64,000 nucleotides of DNA from Dyella flagellata. Lineage in GTDB: Bacteria; Pseudomonadota; Gammaproteobacteria; Xanthomonadales; Rhodanobacteraceae. The stretch spans positions 62,001 through 126,000 of the forward strand of contig NZ_BSOA01000047.1 of NCBI RefSeq assembly GCF_030160275.1. The letters run 5' to 3'. A program made the position numbers and the translations under genes. Positions 44,814-53,894 of the stretch are shown in pieces (position 1 is the stretch's first letter; every line of letters starts with the position of its first letter). The notes under the pieces are model-generated. The model ran no database searches and had not been told where the DNA came from. It was given only the letters and a program-made list of their open reading frames with translations.

Positions 44814-44842
44814 AGAATAGTATTTCGATATATCGAAATCAA
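44814..44842 (-). promoter_or_regulatory. MFS promoter with palindromic operator in the spacer
   Basis: On the minus strand, TTGATT (44842-44837) and TATTCT (44819-44814) are 17 bp apart. The perfect palindrome ATTTCGATATATCGAAAT at 44822-44839 lies between and overlaps the -35. A dimeric repressor bound there would block RNA polymerase. The gene starts 56 bp downstream. Confidence 0.7.
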
Positions 44843-44970
44843 GCCCTGGGAACTATCACTGCTGACAAATCGGGATATCCGCGCGGCCTACTGTGCAAAC
44901 GTCTCATTGGGTCACAGCGGCTCGCTGTAACGATTGATTCCGCGCTAACGCTGCGCTAGCGTTGCCCGCC

Positions 44971-45228
44971 ATGGCCAAGCCCACTCCCGCCCCCGCTGAA
45001 ACGCCTCCGGTCGCCGACTTCGAGCACTCGCTCGACGAGCTCGAACAACTCGTGGCGCGCATGGAAGGCGGCGAAATGAGCCTGGACGAATCGCTCAGCG
45101 CCTTCGAACGCGGGATCGGCCTTTACCGCCACTGCCAGCAGGCGCTCGACCAGGCCGAGCTGCGGGTGCGCCTGCTGCTCGATCCGGATGCGCCGGACCA
45201 AGCCGAGCCGTTTGCACCGGAAGCCTGA
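44971..45228 (+). CDS. xseB: exodeoxyribonuclease VII small subunit
   Basis: The 85-residue protein has the XseB pattern: [51 protein letters not shown], two helices forming a coiled coil. With XseA it degrades single-stranded DNA in both directions. The ATG at 44971 is preferred to a TTG nine bases upstream. In many gammaproteobacteria xseB leads an ispA-dxs operon; here a repeat and a minus-strand gene follow, so it stands alone. Confidence 0.93.
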   Translation: MAKPTPAPAETPPVADFEHSLDELEQLVARMEGGEMSLDESLSAFERGIGLYRHCQQALDQAELRVRLLLDPDAPDQAEPFAPEA

Positions 45229-45233
45229 TGACC

Positions 45234-45379
45234 GTCATTCCCGCGAAAGCGGATCAGCGAGGCAGGACGCCGTAGCTAACGCCGAAGGCGGCCCGAAGGG
45301 CGGATTGCCGGAGCAATCCGTCAACCCATTTTGCTCTAATGCACCTTTGCAAATGGATTCCCGCGTTCGCGGGAATGAC
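45234..45379. repeat. inverted repeat with GTCATTCCCGCG ends
   Basis: GTCATTCCCGCG at 45234-45245 and CGCGGGAATGAC at 45368-45379 are perfect inverse ends about 120 bases apart. The right end is also a hairpin by itself (CCCGCGTTCGCGGG, 45360-45373), and CCCGCGAAAGCGG marks the left one. This looks like a pair of REP units of a type different from the GTAGG family. Confidence 0.75.
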
Positions 45380-45403
45380 GTCCGTAATGGGGTCGATTGC
45401 CGC

Positions 45404-45838
45404 TCACTTGATCAAGCGCAGTGCAAACGGGTAGCGGTAACGCACGCCTTCGTTGGCTTTCACGCCAGCGATGATGGTCAGCACCAGCCACCCAATGCCA
45501 ATGATCGCCCACAGCGGAATCGCGATGATCAGGCCAATCCCGAAAGTAATCGCCGACAGTACTACCAGTACCAAGGTAGCGATCGCCACGGAAATATTGA
45601 AATTCAGCGCTTCCTTGGCCTGATCGGCGACAAAGGGCATGGTGTCCTTCTTCACCAGCCAGATCACAAGCGGCCCGATGAAGCACCCCCAGCCAGCACC
45701 CAACGAGGCGGTAAACAAGGCGCCCAGCAGTGCAGACAAATGCGCGAACATGGCCCAGGTACGCTCTTCAGCGGGAACATCGCCACCGATGGGCTCACTC
45801 GGTGGTGGCGGTACAACGGACTCGGGCGGAACGCTCAT
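45404..45838 (-). CDS. DUF4870 membrane protein
   Basis: The 144-residue protein has a Pro/Glu-rich start, then EERTWAMFAHLSALLGALFTA, the DUF4870 signature, and LVKKDTMPFVADQAKEALNFNISVAI in the centre, with three to four hydrophobic segments. Function of the family is unknown; many are Tic20-like inner-membrane proteins. The start at 45838 follows AAAGGAG at an ideal distance; an ATG two codons upstream is too close to that site. It is alone on the minus strand between two repeats. Confidence 0.86.
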   Translation of the reverse strand: MSVPPESVVPPPPSEPIGGDVPAEERTWAMFAHLSALLGALFTASLGAGWGCFIGPLVIWLVKKDTMPFVADQAKEALNFNISVAIATLVLVVLSAITFGIGLIIAIPLWAIIGIGWLVLTIIAGVKANEGVRYRYPFALRLIK

Positions 45839-45937
45839 AGGCATCTCCTTTCAAGTCGTGCAAACACCGGCCGATGCCGGTACGAGGCATCCTAGCAGGG
45901 TGTCCAGGAACTTGCTGCGCGGCTTTAAGGATGCCCT

Positions 45938-46043
45938 GATCTATTCCACGCACCCGTCACTGCACTGTATGCGTGCCCCGCGGTTGAACAGACCGCCACC
46001 CTGCGGGCCTTCTGGACGTCATGCCGGGCACGTGGAATAGATC
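45938..46043. repeat. palindromic mini-element with GATCTATTCCACG ends
   Basis: GATCTATTCCACG (45938-45950) and CGTGGAATAGATC (46031-46043) are perfect inverse ends. Just inside the left end is CGCACCCGTCACTGCACTGT, which recurs with one change at 53806-53824. The element fills most of the gap between the DUF4870 gene and pmbA. Confidence 0.7.
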
Positions 46044-46057
46044 TGGGCACCCTTGAC

Positions 46058-47428
46058 CTACTCGCCAGCGATCGTCATGCGATCGATCAGGATCGAACCG
46101 GTGAGCAGATGCGAGCGCCTGTCCACGTCGCCGCCCACCGCGACGATGCCTGAGAACATGTCGCGCAGATTGGCGGCGATGGTGATCTCTTCCACCGGAT
46201 AGGCGATCTTGCCGTTCTCCACCCAGAAGCCCGCGGCGCCGCGCGAGTAATCGCCGGTGATGCCATTGACGCCCTGCCCCATCACCTCGGTGGCCAGCAA
46301 CCCGGTGCCAAGACGGCGCAGCATGCCGTTGAAGTCGTCTGCCGGGCCGCCATCGCCATGGCCCGGTTCAACCACTAGATTATGGATTCCGCCGGCATTG
46401 CCGGTGGTTTCCAATCCGAGCTTGCGTGCGGAATAGCTGCCCATGATGTAGCGCGCGAGTACGCCGTTTTCGATCAGCACGCTATCCCGCGTTGCCACGC
46501 CTTCCGCGTCGAAGCTGCCCGAGCCTTGTCCGCGCTTCAGATGAGGGCGTTCGACCAGTTTGAGCCATGCCGGCATGATCTGCTTGCCGGCATGATCGAG
46601 CAGAAAACTGGCGCGGCGATACAGCGCGCCGCCGCTTACCGCGCCGATCAGGTGGCCGACCAGCCCGCGTGCGATTTCCGGTACGAACAGCACCGGCGCT
46701 TGTCGTGTCGACAAACGCCGCGCACCCATGCGCGCGAGTGTTCGTTCGGCGGCCTTGTCGCCTAACGCCCGCGCACTCATGAAATCGCCTGCACTGCGTA
46801 CGGAGTCGTACCAGTCATCGCGCTGCATGCCAGCTTCATCGCCTGCGATCAATGACAGCGAAAGCGAATGCCGCGTGCCGCGTTCGCGCCCCACAAAGCC
46901 GTGCGAATTGGCGTAGACGGACAAGCTCTCGCCTGTCTGCACGCTGGCGCCGTCGGAATTGGTTATGCCCGCATGGGCCCGCCCGGCCGCTTCGATTTCC
47001 TGGCCCAACGCGATCGCCGCCGGCGTGTCGATCGCCCACGGATGCCAGAGATCGAGATCGGGAAACTCGCTGGCCATGCGCGAGGCATCGGCCAGACCGG
47101 CCGCGGGATCCTCTTCGGTGTACTTGGCAATCGCGCAAGCCTGGTCCAGCGTGGCCTGGATCGAATCGGCATTCAGGTCGGCGGTGCTGGCCGAGCCCTT
47201 GCGCTTGCCGAAATACACGGTGAGGCCGAAACCGCGGTCCCGGGTGTGCTCGACCGTCTCGACCTCGCCCAGGCGCACGTTGACGTTCAGGCCGCTATCG
47301 ATGCTGGCCGAAACCTCCGCCTGGCTGGCGCCGGCGGCGCGGGCGCGGCGGATCACGTCTTCGGCCAGCTCGGCCAATCGGTCGAGTTCGCGCTGGCTGG
47401 TGTCCTGGCTGATGGCAACGTCGCTCAC
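46058..47428 (-). CDS. pmbA: metalloprotease PmbA/TldE
   Basis: The 456-residue protein is the partner of TldD in the TldD/TldE protease, which processes microcin-like peptides and unfolded toxins. It has the PmbA N-terminus (ELAEDVIRRARAAGASQAEVSAS) and the middle GFGLTVYFGKRKGSASTADL. The C-terminal half has the PmbA_TldD fold (NAGGIHNLVVEPG, RLGTGLLATEVMGQGVNGITGDYSRGAAGFWVENG) and lacks the HExxxH site, as expected for TldE. tldD is 1 kb away; the darP-pmbA neighbourhood is as in E. coli. The 103 bases up to 47531 are divergent toward the DUF1653 gene. Confidence 0.95.
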   Translation of the reverse strand: MSDVAISQDTSQRELDRLAELAEDVIRRARAAGASQAEVSASIDSGLNVNVRLGEVETVEHTRDRGFGLTVYFGKRKGSASTADLNADSIQATLDQACAIAKYTEEDPAAGLADASRMASEFPDLDLWHPWAIDTPAAIALGQEIEAAGRAHAGITNSDGASVQTGESLSVYANSHGFVGRERGTRHSLSLSLIAGDEAGMQRDDWYDSVRSAGDFMSARALGDKAAERTLARMGARRLSTRQAPVLFVPEIARGLVGHLIGAVSGGALYRRASFLLDHAGKQIMPAWLKLVERPHLKRGQGSGSFDAEGVATRDSVLIENGVLARYIMGSYSARKLGLETTGNAGGIHNLVVEPGHGDGGPADDFNGMLRRLGTGLLATEVMGQGVNGITGDYSRGAAGFWVENGKIAYPVEEITIAANLRDMFSGIVAVGGDVDRRSHLLTGSILIDRMTIAGE

Positions 47429-47531
47429 TTAGGGGTTTCCTGCACGGGGATGGGTACAATACGCAGACGTGGGGCCGCCCAGACCCGTTGCCAATACTTC
47501 CAAACGTCAAAGGTTGCCATAGGAGCGGCCC

Positions 47532-47783
47532 ATGTCCATAGCCACCGGCATCTACCGTCACTACAAAGGCCAGAGTTACCGCGTGATCGGCACTGCCCGG
47601 CACAGCGAAACCATGGAGGAGCTGGTCGTCTACCAGGCGCTCTACGGCGATTACGGCCTGTGGGTGCGCCCGGCGACGATGTTCGCCGAGACGGTGGAGC
47701 TGGAGGGCGAGCCCATTCCCCGCTTCGCCCTGATCGAAGCCATGCCGGCCCAATTCGCCCAGGCCGACCGGAACACGCCGTGA
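47532..47783 (+). CDS. DUF1653 protein
   Basis: The 83-residue protein has the DUF1653 core: GIYRHYKGQSYRVIGTARHSETMEELVVYQALYGD, YGLWVRPATMFAETVELEG, PRFALI. The domain is a small SH3-like barrel of unknown function. AGGAGCGG precedes the ATG. The stop overlaps the GTG start of darP by four bases, so they are coupled. Confidence 0.9.
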   Translation: MSIATGIYRHYKGQSYRVIGTARHSETMEELVVYQALYGDYGLWVRPATMFAETVELEGEPIPRFALIEAMPAQFAQADRNTP

Positions 47784-48304
47784 ACCGCACCTACACCGAC
47801 GACCCCGACCACGACTACGGCCCTACCCGCACGCAGCAGCGTCGCGACGCATTGGCCGTGCTGTCGTTCGCCTCGCAACTAGCCGAGATGCCACCAGCGA
47901 AGCTCGCCCGCGCCAACCTGCCGGAAGACGTGCTGCGCGAAATCGACAACCTGCGCCGCATTACTTCGCATATCGCACGCAAGCGCCAACTTGGCTTTCT
48001 CGCCAAAGTCATGCGCCGGCATGACGACGAAGTCTTCGATGGCGCGCGTGCGTTGCTCGGCGAGAATCGCGAGCAGCAGCGCAAGGAGACGGCGGCAATG
48101 CATCGCCTGGAAGCCTTGCGCGAACGCCTGCTGGAAAGCGACGAAGTGTTGCAGGAGTTGATCGACCGGCACCCCGGCATCGATCGCCAGCACCTGCGCT
48201 CGCTGATTCGCCAAGCGCGGATTGAGCGTGACGGCAACAAGCCGCCACGGGCCTACCGGGAAATTTTCCAGCTGCTCAAAGAGCTGCCCGAGGACAATGC
48301 GTAG
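47780..48304 (+). CDS. darP: ribosome-associated protein YjgA/DarP
   Basis: The 174-residue protein is a helical, highly charged member of the YjgA family: RTQQRRDALAVLSFASQLAEMP, LPEDVLREIDNLRRITSHIARKRQLGFLAKVMR, ending PRAYREIFQLLKELPED. It binds 50S precursors and helps late assembly. The start is a GTG at 47780 overlapping the DUF1653 stop; the frame is open far upstream but only as noise. Length fits E. coli YjgA (183). The stop TAG forms part of a REP repeat. The divergent pmbA nearby repeats the E. coli arrangement. Confidence 0.93.
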   Translation: MNRTYTDDPDHDYGPTRTQQRRDALAVLSFASQLAEMPPAKLARANLPEDVLREIDNLRRITSHIARKRQLGFLAKVMRRHDDEVFDGARALLGENREQQRKETAAMHRLEALRERLLESDEVLQELIDRHPGIDRQHLRSLIRQARIERDGNKPPRAYREIFQLLKELPEDNA

Positions 48305-48372
48305 GTTGGGATGACAATCCCAGCATTGCGTAGTCCATGCATGGCGATGCTGGGATTGTCATCCCAGCCTAC
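48301..48372. repeat. REP-like inverted repeat (BIME)
   Basis: GTAGGTTGGGATGACAATCC at 48301 and GGATTGTCATCCCAGCCTAC ending at 48372 flank about 30 bases that contain ATGCAT. It lies between converging darP and tldD and begins in the darP stop codon. Confidence 0.88.
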
Positions 48373-48380
48373 CCACCACG

Positions 48381-49820
48381 TCAGGACGCGGTGCCGCCCA
48401 CCGTCATGCTCTCCACGCGCAACGTCGGCTGCCCGACGCCCACCGGCACGCTCTGCCCATCCTTGCCGCACACGCCAATGCCCTCGTCCAGCGCGAGGTC
48501 GTTGCCGATCATCGACACGCGCGTAAGCACGTCCGGACCGCTGCCGATCAGGGTGGCGCCTTTCACCGGCGCGGTGACCTTGCCGTCTTCGATCAGGTAG
48601 GCCTCGCTGGCGGAGAACACGAACTTGCCGTTGGTGATGTCCACCTGGCCGCCGCCGAAATTGACGGCGTACAAGCCTTTCTTCACCGAGCGGATGATTT
48701 CCTGTGGATCATGCTGGCCGGCCAGCATGTAGGTGTTGGTCATGCGCGGCATCGGCAACTGCGCGAAGGATTCGCGGCGGCCGTTGCCGGTAGGCGCCAT
48801 GCCCATCAGGCGCGCATTGAGCTTGTCCTGCATGTAGCCCTTGAGGATGCCGTCCTCGATCAGCGTGGTGCACGACGTTGGCGTGCCTTCGTCGTCCACA
48901 GTCAGCGAGCCGCGACGCCCTGGCAGCGTGCCATCATCCACCACGGTAACGCCCGGCGCGGCCACCCGCTGTCCGATACGCCCGGCAAAGGCCGAGCTGC
49001 CCTTGCGGTTGAAATCGCCTTCGAGGCCGTGGCCGATGGCTTCATGCAGCAGCACGCCGGGCCATCCGGGGCCGAGCACCACGGTCATGCTGCCGGCAGG
49101 TGCGTCGACGGCATCCAGGTTCACCAGCGCCTGGCGCACGGCTTCATCCGCGAACGCCTTGGCGCGACCGTTTTCGAGTAACTCACGATAACCGTAGCGA
49201 CCACCGCCACCGGCATAGCCTTGCTCGCGGCGACCGCCCTGCTCGACGATCACCTGCACGGACAAACGCACCAGCGGTCGCACGTCGGCAGCAAGGGTGC
49301 CGTCGGAACCGGCGATGAGCACGGTATCAAGCGTGGCATTGAGGCTGACGATGACTTGCTTCACGCGCGGGTCGCGCGAACGTGCATAGGCATCCACTTC
49401 GCGCAGCACGGCGATCTTGTCGGGGTTGGGCAAACTGTCGACCGGATCGATCGCCGGATAAAGCGGCTTCACGCCATGCATCGCCAACGGCTTGCCCGCG
49501 CCGTTACCTCCGTGTGCGATGGCGCGTGCGGCTTTGGAGGCCTCCAGCAGCTGCGGCAGAACGATCTCGTCCGAATAGGCAAAGCCGGTCTTTTCGCCAC
49601 TGATGGCGCGCACGCCTACGCCCTGCTCGATCGAATGGCTGCCATCCTTGACGATGCCTTCTTCCAGCACCCAGGACTCGCTGCGGGAATGCTGGAAGTA
49701 GAGGTCGGCCGCATCGATGGACGGCCCCATCAGCTGCGTAAACACGCGCTCGAGGTCGCCGGTGGCCAGGCCGCCGGGGGTGAGCAGACGGTGTTCGGCC
49801 TGGGCGATAAGAGAAGTCAT
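48381..49820 (-). CDS. tldD: metalloprotease TldD
   Basis: The 479-residue protein is the catalytic subunit of TldD/TldE. The zinc motif HExxxH is in [19 protein letters not shown], and the [19 protein letters not shown] and [19 protein letters not shown] blocks follow. E. coli TldD has 481 residues. It is the last gene of a leftward rng-yhdP-tldD set, an order also found in E. coli. Its partner pmbA is on the same strand downstream, beyond darP. Confidence 0.97.
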   Translation of the reverse strand: MTSLIAQAEHRLLTPGGLATGDLERVFTQLMGPSIDAADLYFQHSRSESWVLEEGIVKDGSHSIEQGVGVRAISGEKTGFAYSDEIVLPQLLEASKAARAIAHGGNGAGKPLAMHGVKPLYPAIDPVDSLPNPDKIAVLREVDAYARSRDPRVKQVIVSLNATLDTVLIAGSDGTLAADVRPLVRLSVQVIVEQGGRREQGYAGGGGRYGYRELLENGRAKAFADEAVRQALVNLDAVDAPAGSMTVVLGPGWPGVLLHEAIGHGLEGDFNRKGSSAFAGRIGQRVAAPGVTVVDDGTLPGRRGSLTVDDEGTPTSCTTLIEDGILKGYMQDKLNARLMGMAPTGNGRRESFAQLPMPRMTNTYMLAGQHDPQEIIRSVKKGLYAVNFGGGQVDITNGKFVFSASEAYLIEDGKVTAPVKGATLIGSGPDVLTRVSMIGNDLALDEGIGVCGKDGQSVPVGVGQPTLRVESMTVGGTAS

Positions 49821-49925
49821 GGATGGGGGCCGGGTGATTTAAGGAGGTCGAACCGATCTGGGGTCGGGTCCGGCAGTTTAAAACCCGCCGGACACACGGT
49901 CGACGACGTGGCTTGGATCAGAACA

Positions 49926-52900
49926 TCATTGATGCCCCGCGCTGGATGCTGGAGCGGGTGCGGAAGCACCGCTCGCCGGGGCCGCTTGCGAGGAAGCTCC
50001 CCCGCCCACGCTGGTAAACACGGGTTTCTCCCAGCTGCCCGTGATGTGATAGTGCTGAACGATGGCATGGTTCAGTCCCCTCCCCAACACGGTTTGCACC
50101 GCCAGCCCCGCCGCCGCGCCGATCGGACCGGCCACCACGGCGCCAACCACGGGCAAGCTGCTGCCGATGTGCGGGATGACCGCCATCTGCTGGTCGTAGT
50201 CGCGGTTGCGCAAACCGGTACGGCCCTTGACGTTGATTTCCGCGGCAGGTCCACGAACTTTCAGGTTGTCGGTGTACGCGCTGCCGCCCGTCAGTTTGAA
50301 GTCGCCCTTGATCGAATCGAAGCCGAAGCCTTTGCCGAACACGTCATTGAAGTCGAATGACAGGCGGCGCGGCAGTTCCGCGATGGATGCCAGCCCAAAC
50401 AGACGGCCAACGCCAGGCGAGGCCTTCGGAATGCTGCCATTGCTGACATCCACGCCCAGCGTGCCCTCCATGTTGCCCAATTCGAAGGCCCACGGCCCGC
50501 CCGGCCAGGTGGCGTTGAGTTGCGCCTGCGTCTTGCCGCCGTCGAAAATGCCGGCATAACCGAACGCCGTCAGCATGCCGCCCAGATTGTTCGCGCCAAA
50601 ATCCACGCGCAGATGGGTGCTGCTATGGGTGGGCGTACCGGTCCAGTCGCCGCTGCCATTGATCTGCACGCTGCGTGACTGCGTGGAAAGCTGATCGATG
50701 TGCATACCCTCGGAAGTCGGCCAGGTTTCCAGGCGCGCTTCACCGAGCTTGGCATCATCCAGACGCAGATCATGCACCCAGAAATGCAGTGGCGGCATGC
50801 TGCGTGGATCGATGCCGGTATTGGCCGGATCGGTCGCCGGCGGGGGTGCCTGCCCTGGTTTCTCGGCGAGCGTCGGCTGCTTGGGCCAATACATTCGTTG
50901 CAGGCGTGCGGTGATGCCGCGCTTGTTGAGATCCGCCGTCGGCACGCTGAAATGGCCGGCCGCCGCGGCGCTGTCCACATCAAGTTCCAGTGTGTCGGCC
51001 TTGGGCTCGGCCGTGACGTGCATCTTGGCGAAATCGCGGCCGAACACGTCGGCGTGCTCGGTGCTCACGTCGATCGTCTCCAGGCTCATGCCATTGCCCC
51101 CGGAGGCGCCGGCGATGGATTGCTTGATCCAGCCGGTTACGTCCAGCTCCGGTGCATCGCCACGAATGCGCATGCCCTTGGCCGGCAGCGTATTGGCATC
51201 AGGCATCTGGTCGCCGAAAGCAAACGTCGCCGCAAGCGGCGATACTTCACCGTTCGCCAGGCGTAGCCGCCCCTGTGCCACCGATCCCAGCGCCAACTGC
51301 ACCTGGGTACCGGCGGTCGGTATGCCAAGCGTGACATGCAAGGGCAGCGTGCTGCCTGCCAGCTTGCTCAGCGGTACCGGAAAATTCAGCGCCACGCCGG
51401 ATAGAGGCGAATCAATACTGAGTGTCTGGATGTCCGAAACACCATCGTCGCCATGCGCGATCTGATAGCCGATGCTGAACTGGCTGCGTCCGTCGGCAAT
51501 GTCACCCAGCCATTTCAGTTGCGGGTAGTCCTGCAACAGTTCAGGCACGGTGTAATTGCCATCCAGCTTCGCGGCCAACACCACATTGGGATCGCCGGTG
51601 GCGTGGGCAATGGCAAGATCCACTTGTGTGGGCTCGCCATGGAAACTGCCGGCGAGCGTGCCGGCGTGAAAGCCGTGCGCGTCGAACGTGGCCGGGCCAT
51701 TGAGCTTATCCAGCTCAAGCTTCCATTCCGGCGCGCTGAGGTCAACATCCTTGAACTGCGCCGTACCGTCGAGCAGGAAATCGTGCATTTCGTGCATCGG
51801 CAACGACAGATGGAAATCGAAGTTGCCGGTGCCGCCGAGCTTGAGCTTGGCAAGTACGTCCGCGTGCTTGTTTCCAATCGGGCTGTTGCTGACGAAGTTG
51901 AGCAGGTCTGAGGCATTGCCTGCGCCACTGACATTGAGATCGAGCGTGGTATGCGCCAGCTCCGGAATCACTGCCACCGCGCGATTCACCTTGGCGCCCA
52001 GCGATTCTCCCGTGGCCTCCACCAGCATCCCGGCATCAATGAAGTTGGCAACCGCCTCGACATGCTCGGCCACCGGCCAGCTTTTTCCGTAGGAAAGCGT
52101 GAGGTCGCTGATATTGGCGCGCGCCTCGAAGCGCCCTTCATTGTGATGGAAGGGCCAATTGGCGAGACTGCCCCGCACCAGCACGGCAGCGTCGTCCATG
52201 CGCCCGGATACAAAGGCCTGGTCCAGCCACTCGACCGCATGCGGATTCAAGGAATCGATCGGCCAGAACAGCTTGGCGGCGGCAAGGTCCGCATGCGTAA
52301 GAGCGAGATAGATGTCCAGGAACGGGCGCCCGCCCGCGCTCGGCAAATCGATTTCCCCTTGCGCGTTGCCGCCATAGCCCTCGCCTTCGAAGTCCATGCT
52401 CGCAATGCCGATATGCGTGGCGTCTTGATCACGCCACGCCGCGATAGTGCCGCCCAATTGGCTCATCGCGAAGGGCTTGCGGAAGGTGTGCGGATAGCTG
52501 ATGGTTGTGGCCTGGGCTGGCAATTGAAGCGAAACGGCTTCGGCATCACCACGCACTTCGCCTTGCAGGTGGTCCAGGCCCGGCAGTTTGCCGACGGACG
52601 TGATGCCCAGGTTGTCGAACGCGGCATTCAAGCTGTTCAGTCCCGCCGCCGCGCTCCAATGGAATACGGCATGCTCGATCTCGCCATGCGGCTGCCCTGT
52701 CCCCAGCCATTGCGCCAAGCCTGGCGACAGGCCCGGCTTCAGGCCCAGCCACGGCATCAGCGGCGCAATCTGTAGCTTGCTGGCGAGGGCCCTGATATCC
52801 GATTGCGGCGTCCCGAAGTGATCCACGTCCACGCGCAGCGCACCGCCGTCTTGGTCAGCCCAGCGCACGGTGTAGCCATTTTCATGACGACTGAGTTCGG

Positions 52901-53777
52901 CAAGCCCATCCAGCTGTGCAACGTTTACCTTGACGCCGCCCGGACTGGTGACGGCGAGGTCGCGCAGATTGAGCTGGAACAAATCACGCACGATCTGCTT
53001 CTGGCGCCAATCCATCCACACCGCGATATCGCCGCGGCCACCATCGATGGTGTAGCCGCCCATACCGAAGCCGGCCACCAGACCGTGCAGGTCGGCGTCC
53101 TGCGTGGCCATCCAGAACTTGCCGCTTGCGCCGTCGTCGCGAAACCAGCCGGCGGCGCTCAGCACCCCGGTGGCACCGATCCGGTGCACGCGCGCGCCCA
53201 CGCGGACGTGACTGCCCTGGTGCGTCAACCGGAACTGATCGGCCAGCAACGTGTAGCGTTGCTTGATCAGCTGGTCGTCGATGTTGACGCGCAGATTGTC
53301 CAGCCACAGCTCGATGGATAGACGGCCAAACGAAATATTCTGACGCTCTGTGCCCCGCGTGTTGCCAAGACCGTTCACGTGCCAACGGCCGTCGGAATCG
53401 CGCGTGATGTCAAGCTCCAGGTCGCTGGCCTGCAAGTTCAACAGATGTCGCGAAGGCAGCAGCCAGCCTCCGAAATCAAGCTTCAGGTCCACCTCCGGCA
53501 GATGCAGCGAGGTACTGCTGGCCTCGCCGGGGCCAATCGTGACGTCGTGCATGATGAAACGCGGACCGGACGGTTCCCAGCGCCCTTCCAGGGAAGCGAA
53601 ATCCACCGGCCGCTGCAGCTTTTCGCCCAGCTCCTGCGCCACCCATTGAGGATGCTTCGCCAGCAAAGGCAGCAGCACTTGTGCCAGCGCAGCGATCAGG
53701 GCGAGCGTGATGAACGCTACCCCGACCGTCCAGCCGAGTGCGCGCGTAACGCGTTGTATCCAGGCTTGCGACCGCAT
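49926..53777 (-). CDS. yhdP: YhdP-family AsmA-like protein (phospholipid transport)
   Basis: The 1283-residue protein has one N-terminal membrane segment (ALGWTVGVAFITLALIAALAQVLLPLLA) and a very long periplasmic beta-rich body with a DUF3971 region (about residues 330-700) and an AsmA_2 C-terminal part (NNLGGMLTAFGYAGIFDGGKTQAQLNATWPG). YhdP and TamB form hydrophobic grooves that carry phospholipids to the outer membrane. E. coli YhdP has 1266 residues. The C-terminal 30 residues are Ser/Ala/Pro-rich. Start 53777 gives the basic n-region before the helix; an in-frame ATG 11 codons upstream lies in a repeat. It lies between rng and tldD as in E. coli. Confidence 0.93.
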   Translation of the reverse strand: MRSQAWIQRVTRALGWTVGVAFITLALIAALAQVLLPLLAKHPQWVAQELGEKLQRPVDFASLEGRWEPSGPRFIMHDVTIGPGEASSTSLHLPEVDLKLDFGGWLLPSRHLLNLQASDLELDITRDSDGRWHVNGLGNTRGTERQNISFGRLSIELWLDNLRVNIDDQLIKQRYTLLADQFRLTHQGSHVRVGARVHRIGATGVLSAAGWFRDDGASGKFWMATQDADLHGLVAGFGMGGYTIDGGRGDIAVWMDWRQKQIVRDLFQLNLRDLAVTSPGGVKVNVAQLDGLAELSRHENGYTVRWADQDGGALRVDVDHFGTPQSDIRALASKLQIAPLMPWLGLKPGLSPGLAQWLGTGQPHGEIEHAVFHWSAAAGLNSLNAAFDNLGITSVGKLPGLDHLQGEVRGDAEAVSLQLPAQATTISYPHTFRKPFAMSQLGGTIAAWRDQDATHIGIASMDFEGEGYGGNAQGEIDLPSAGGRPFLDIYLALTHADLAAAKLFWPIDSLNPHAVEWLDQAFVSGRMDDAAVLVRGSLANWPFHHNEGRFEARANISDLTLSYGKSWPVAEHVEAVANFIDAGMLVEATGESLGAKVNRAVAVIPELAHTTLDLNVSGAGNASDLLNFVSNSPIGNKHADVLAKLKLGGTGNFDFHLSLPMHEMHDFLLDGTAQFKDVDLSAPEWKLELDKLNGPATFDAHGFHAGTLAGSFHGEPTQVDLAIAHATGDPNVVLAAKLDGNYTVPELLQDYPQLKWLGDIADGRSQFSIGYQIAHGDDGVSDIQTLSIDSPLSGVALNFPVPLSKLAGSTLPLHVTLGIPTAGTQVQLALGSVAQGRLRLANGEVSPLAATFAFGDQMPDANTLPAKGMRIRGDAPELDVTGWIKQSIAGASGGNGMSLETIDVSTEHADVFGRDFAKMHVTAEPKADTLELDVDSAAAAGHFSVPTADLNKRGITARLQRMYWPKQPTLAEKPGQAPPPATDPANTGIDPRSMPPLHFWVHDLRLDDAKLGEARLETWPTSEGMHIDQLSTQSRSVQINGSGDWTGTPTHSSTHLRVDFGANNLGGMLTAFGYAGIFDGGKTQAQLNATWPGGPWAFELGNMEGTLGVDVSNGSIPKASPGVGRLFGLASIAELPRRLSFDFNDVFGKGFGFDSIKGDFKLTGGSAYTDNLKVRGPAAEINVKGRTGLRNRDYDQQMAVIPHIGSSLPVVGAVVAGPIGAAAGLAVQTVLGRGLNHAIVQHYHITGSWEKPVFTSVGGGASSQAAPASGASAPAPASSAGHQ

Positions 53778-53783
53778 GCTTAA

Positions 53784-53865
53784 GGGAGCCTCTGATCCAT
53801 TCCTGCGCACCCGTCACCGCACTGTATGCGCGTCTGGCTGCGCCCCAGGGGCGAAGGAGGCTCCC
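53784..53865. repeat. palindromic mini-element with GGGAGCCTC ends
   Basis: GGGAGCCTC (53784-53792) and GAGGCTCCC (53857-53865) are inverse ends. The inner CGCACCCGTCACCGCACTGT and CTGATCCATTCC resemble the element at 45938-46043. It lies between rng and yhdP. Confidence 0.65.
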
Positions 53866-53866
53866 T

Positions 53867-53885
53867 GGAACCTGGTGCAGGTTCC
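53867..53885. repeat. hairpin GGAACCTG/CAGGTTCC
   Basis: GGAACCTG, loop GTG, CAGGTTCC form a perfect 8-bp stem just after the rng stop on the minus strand. No T-run follows on the rng side, so it may protect the rng 3' end or be part of the adjacent mini-element. Confidence 0.5.
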
Positions 53886-53894
53886 AAGCCTGCC

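Noticed and set aside
46868-47779. Long open frame upstream of and in frame with darP, antiparallel to pmbA
   Set aside because: It mirrors the pmbA coding strand in GC-rich DNA; protein similarity to DarP begins only at the GTG at 47780.
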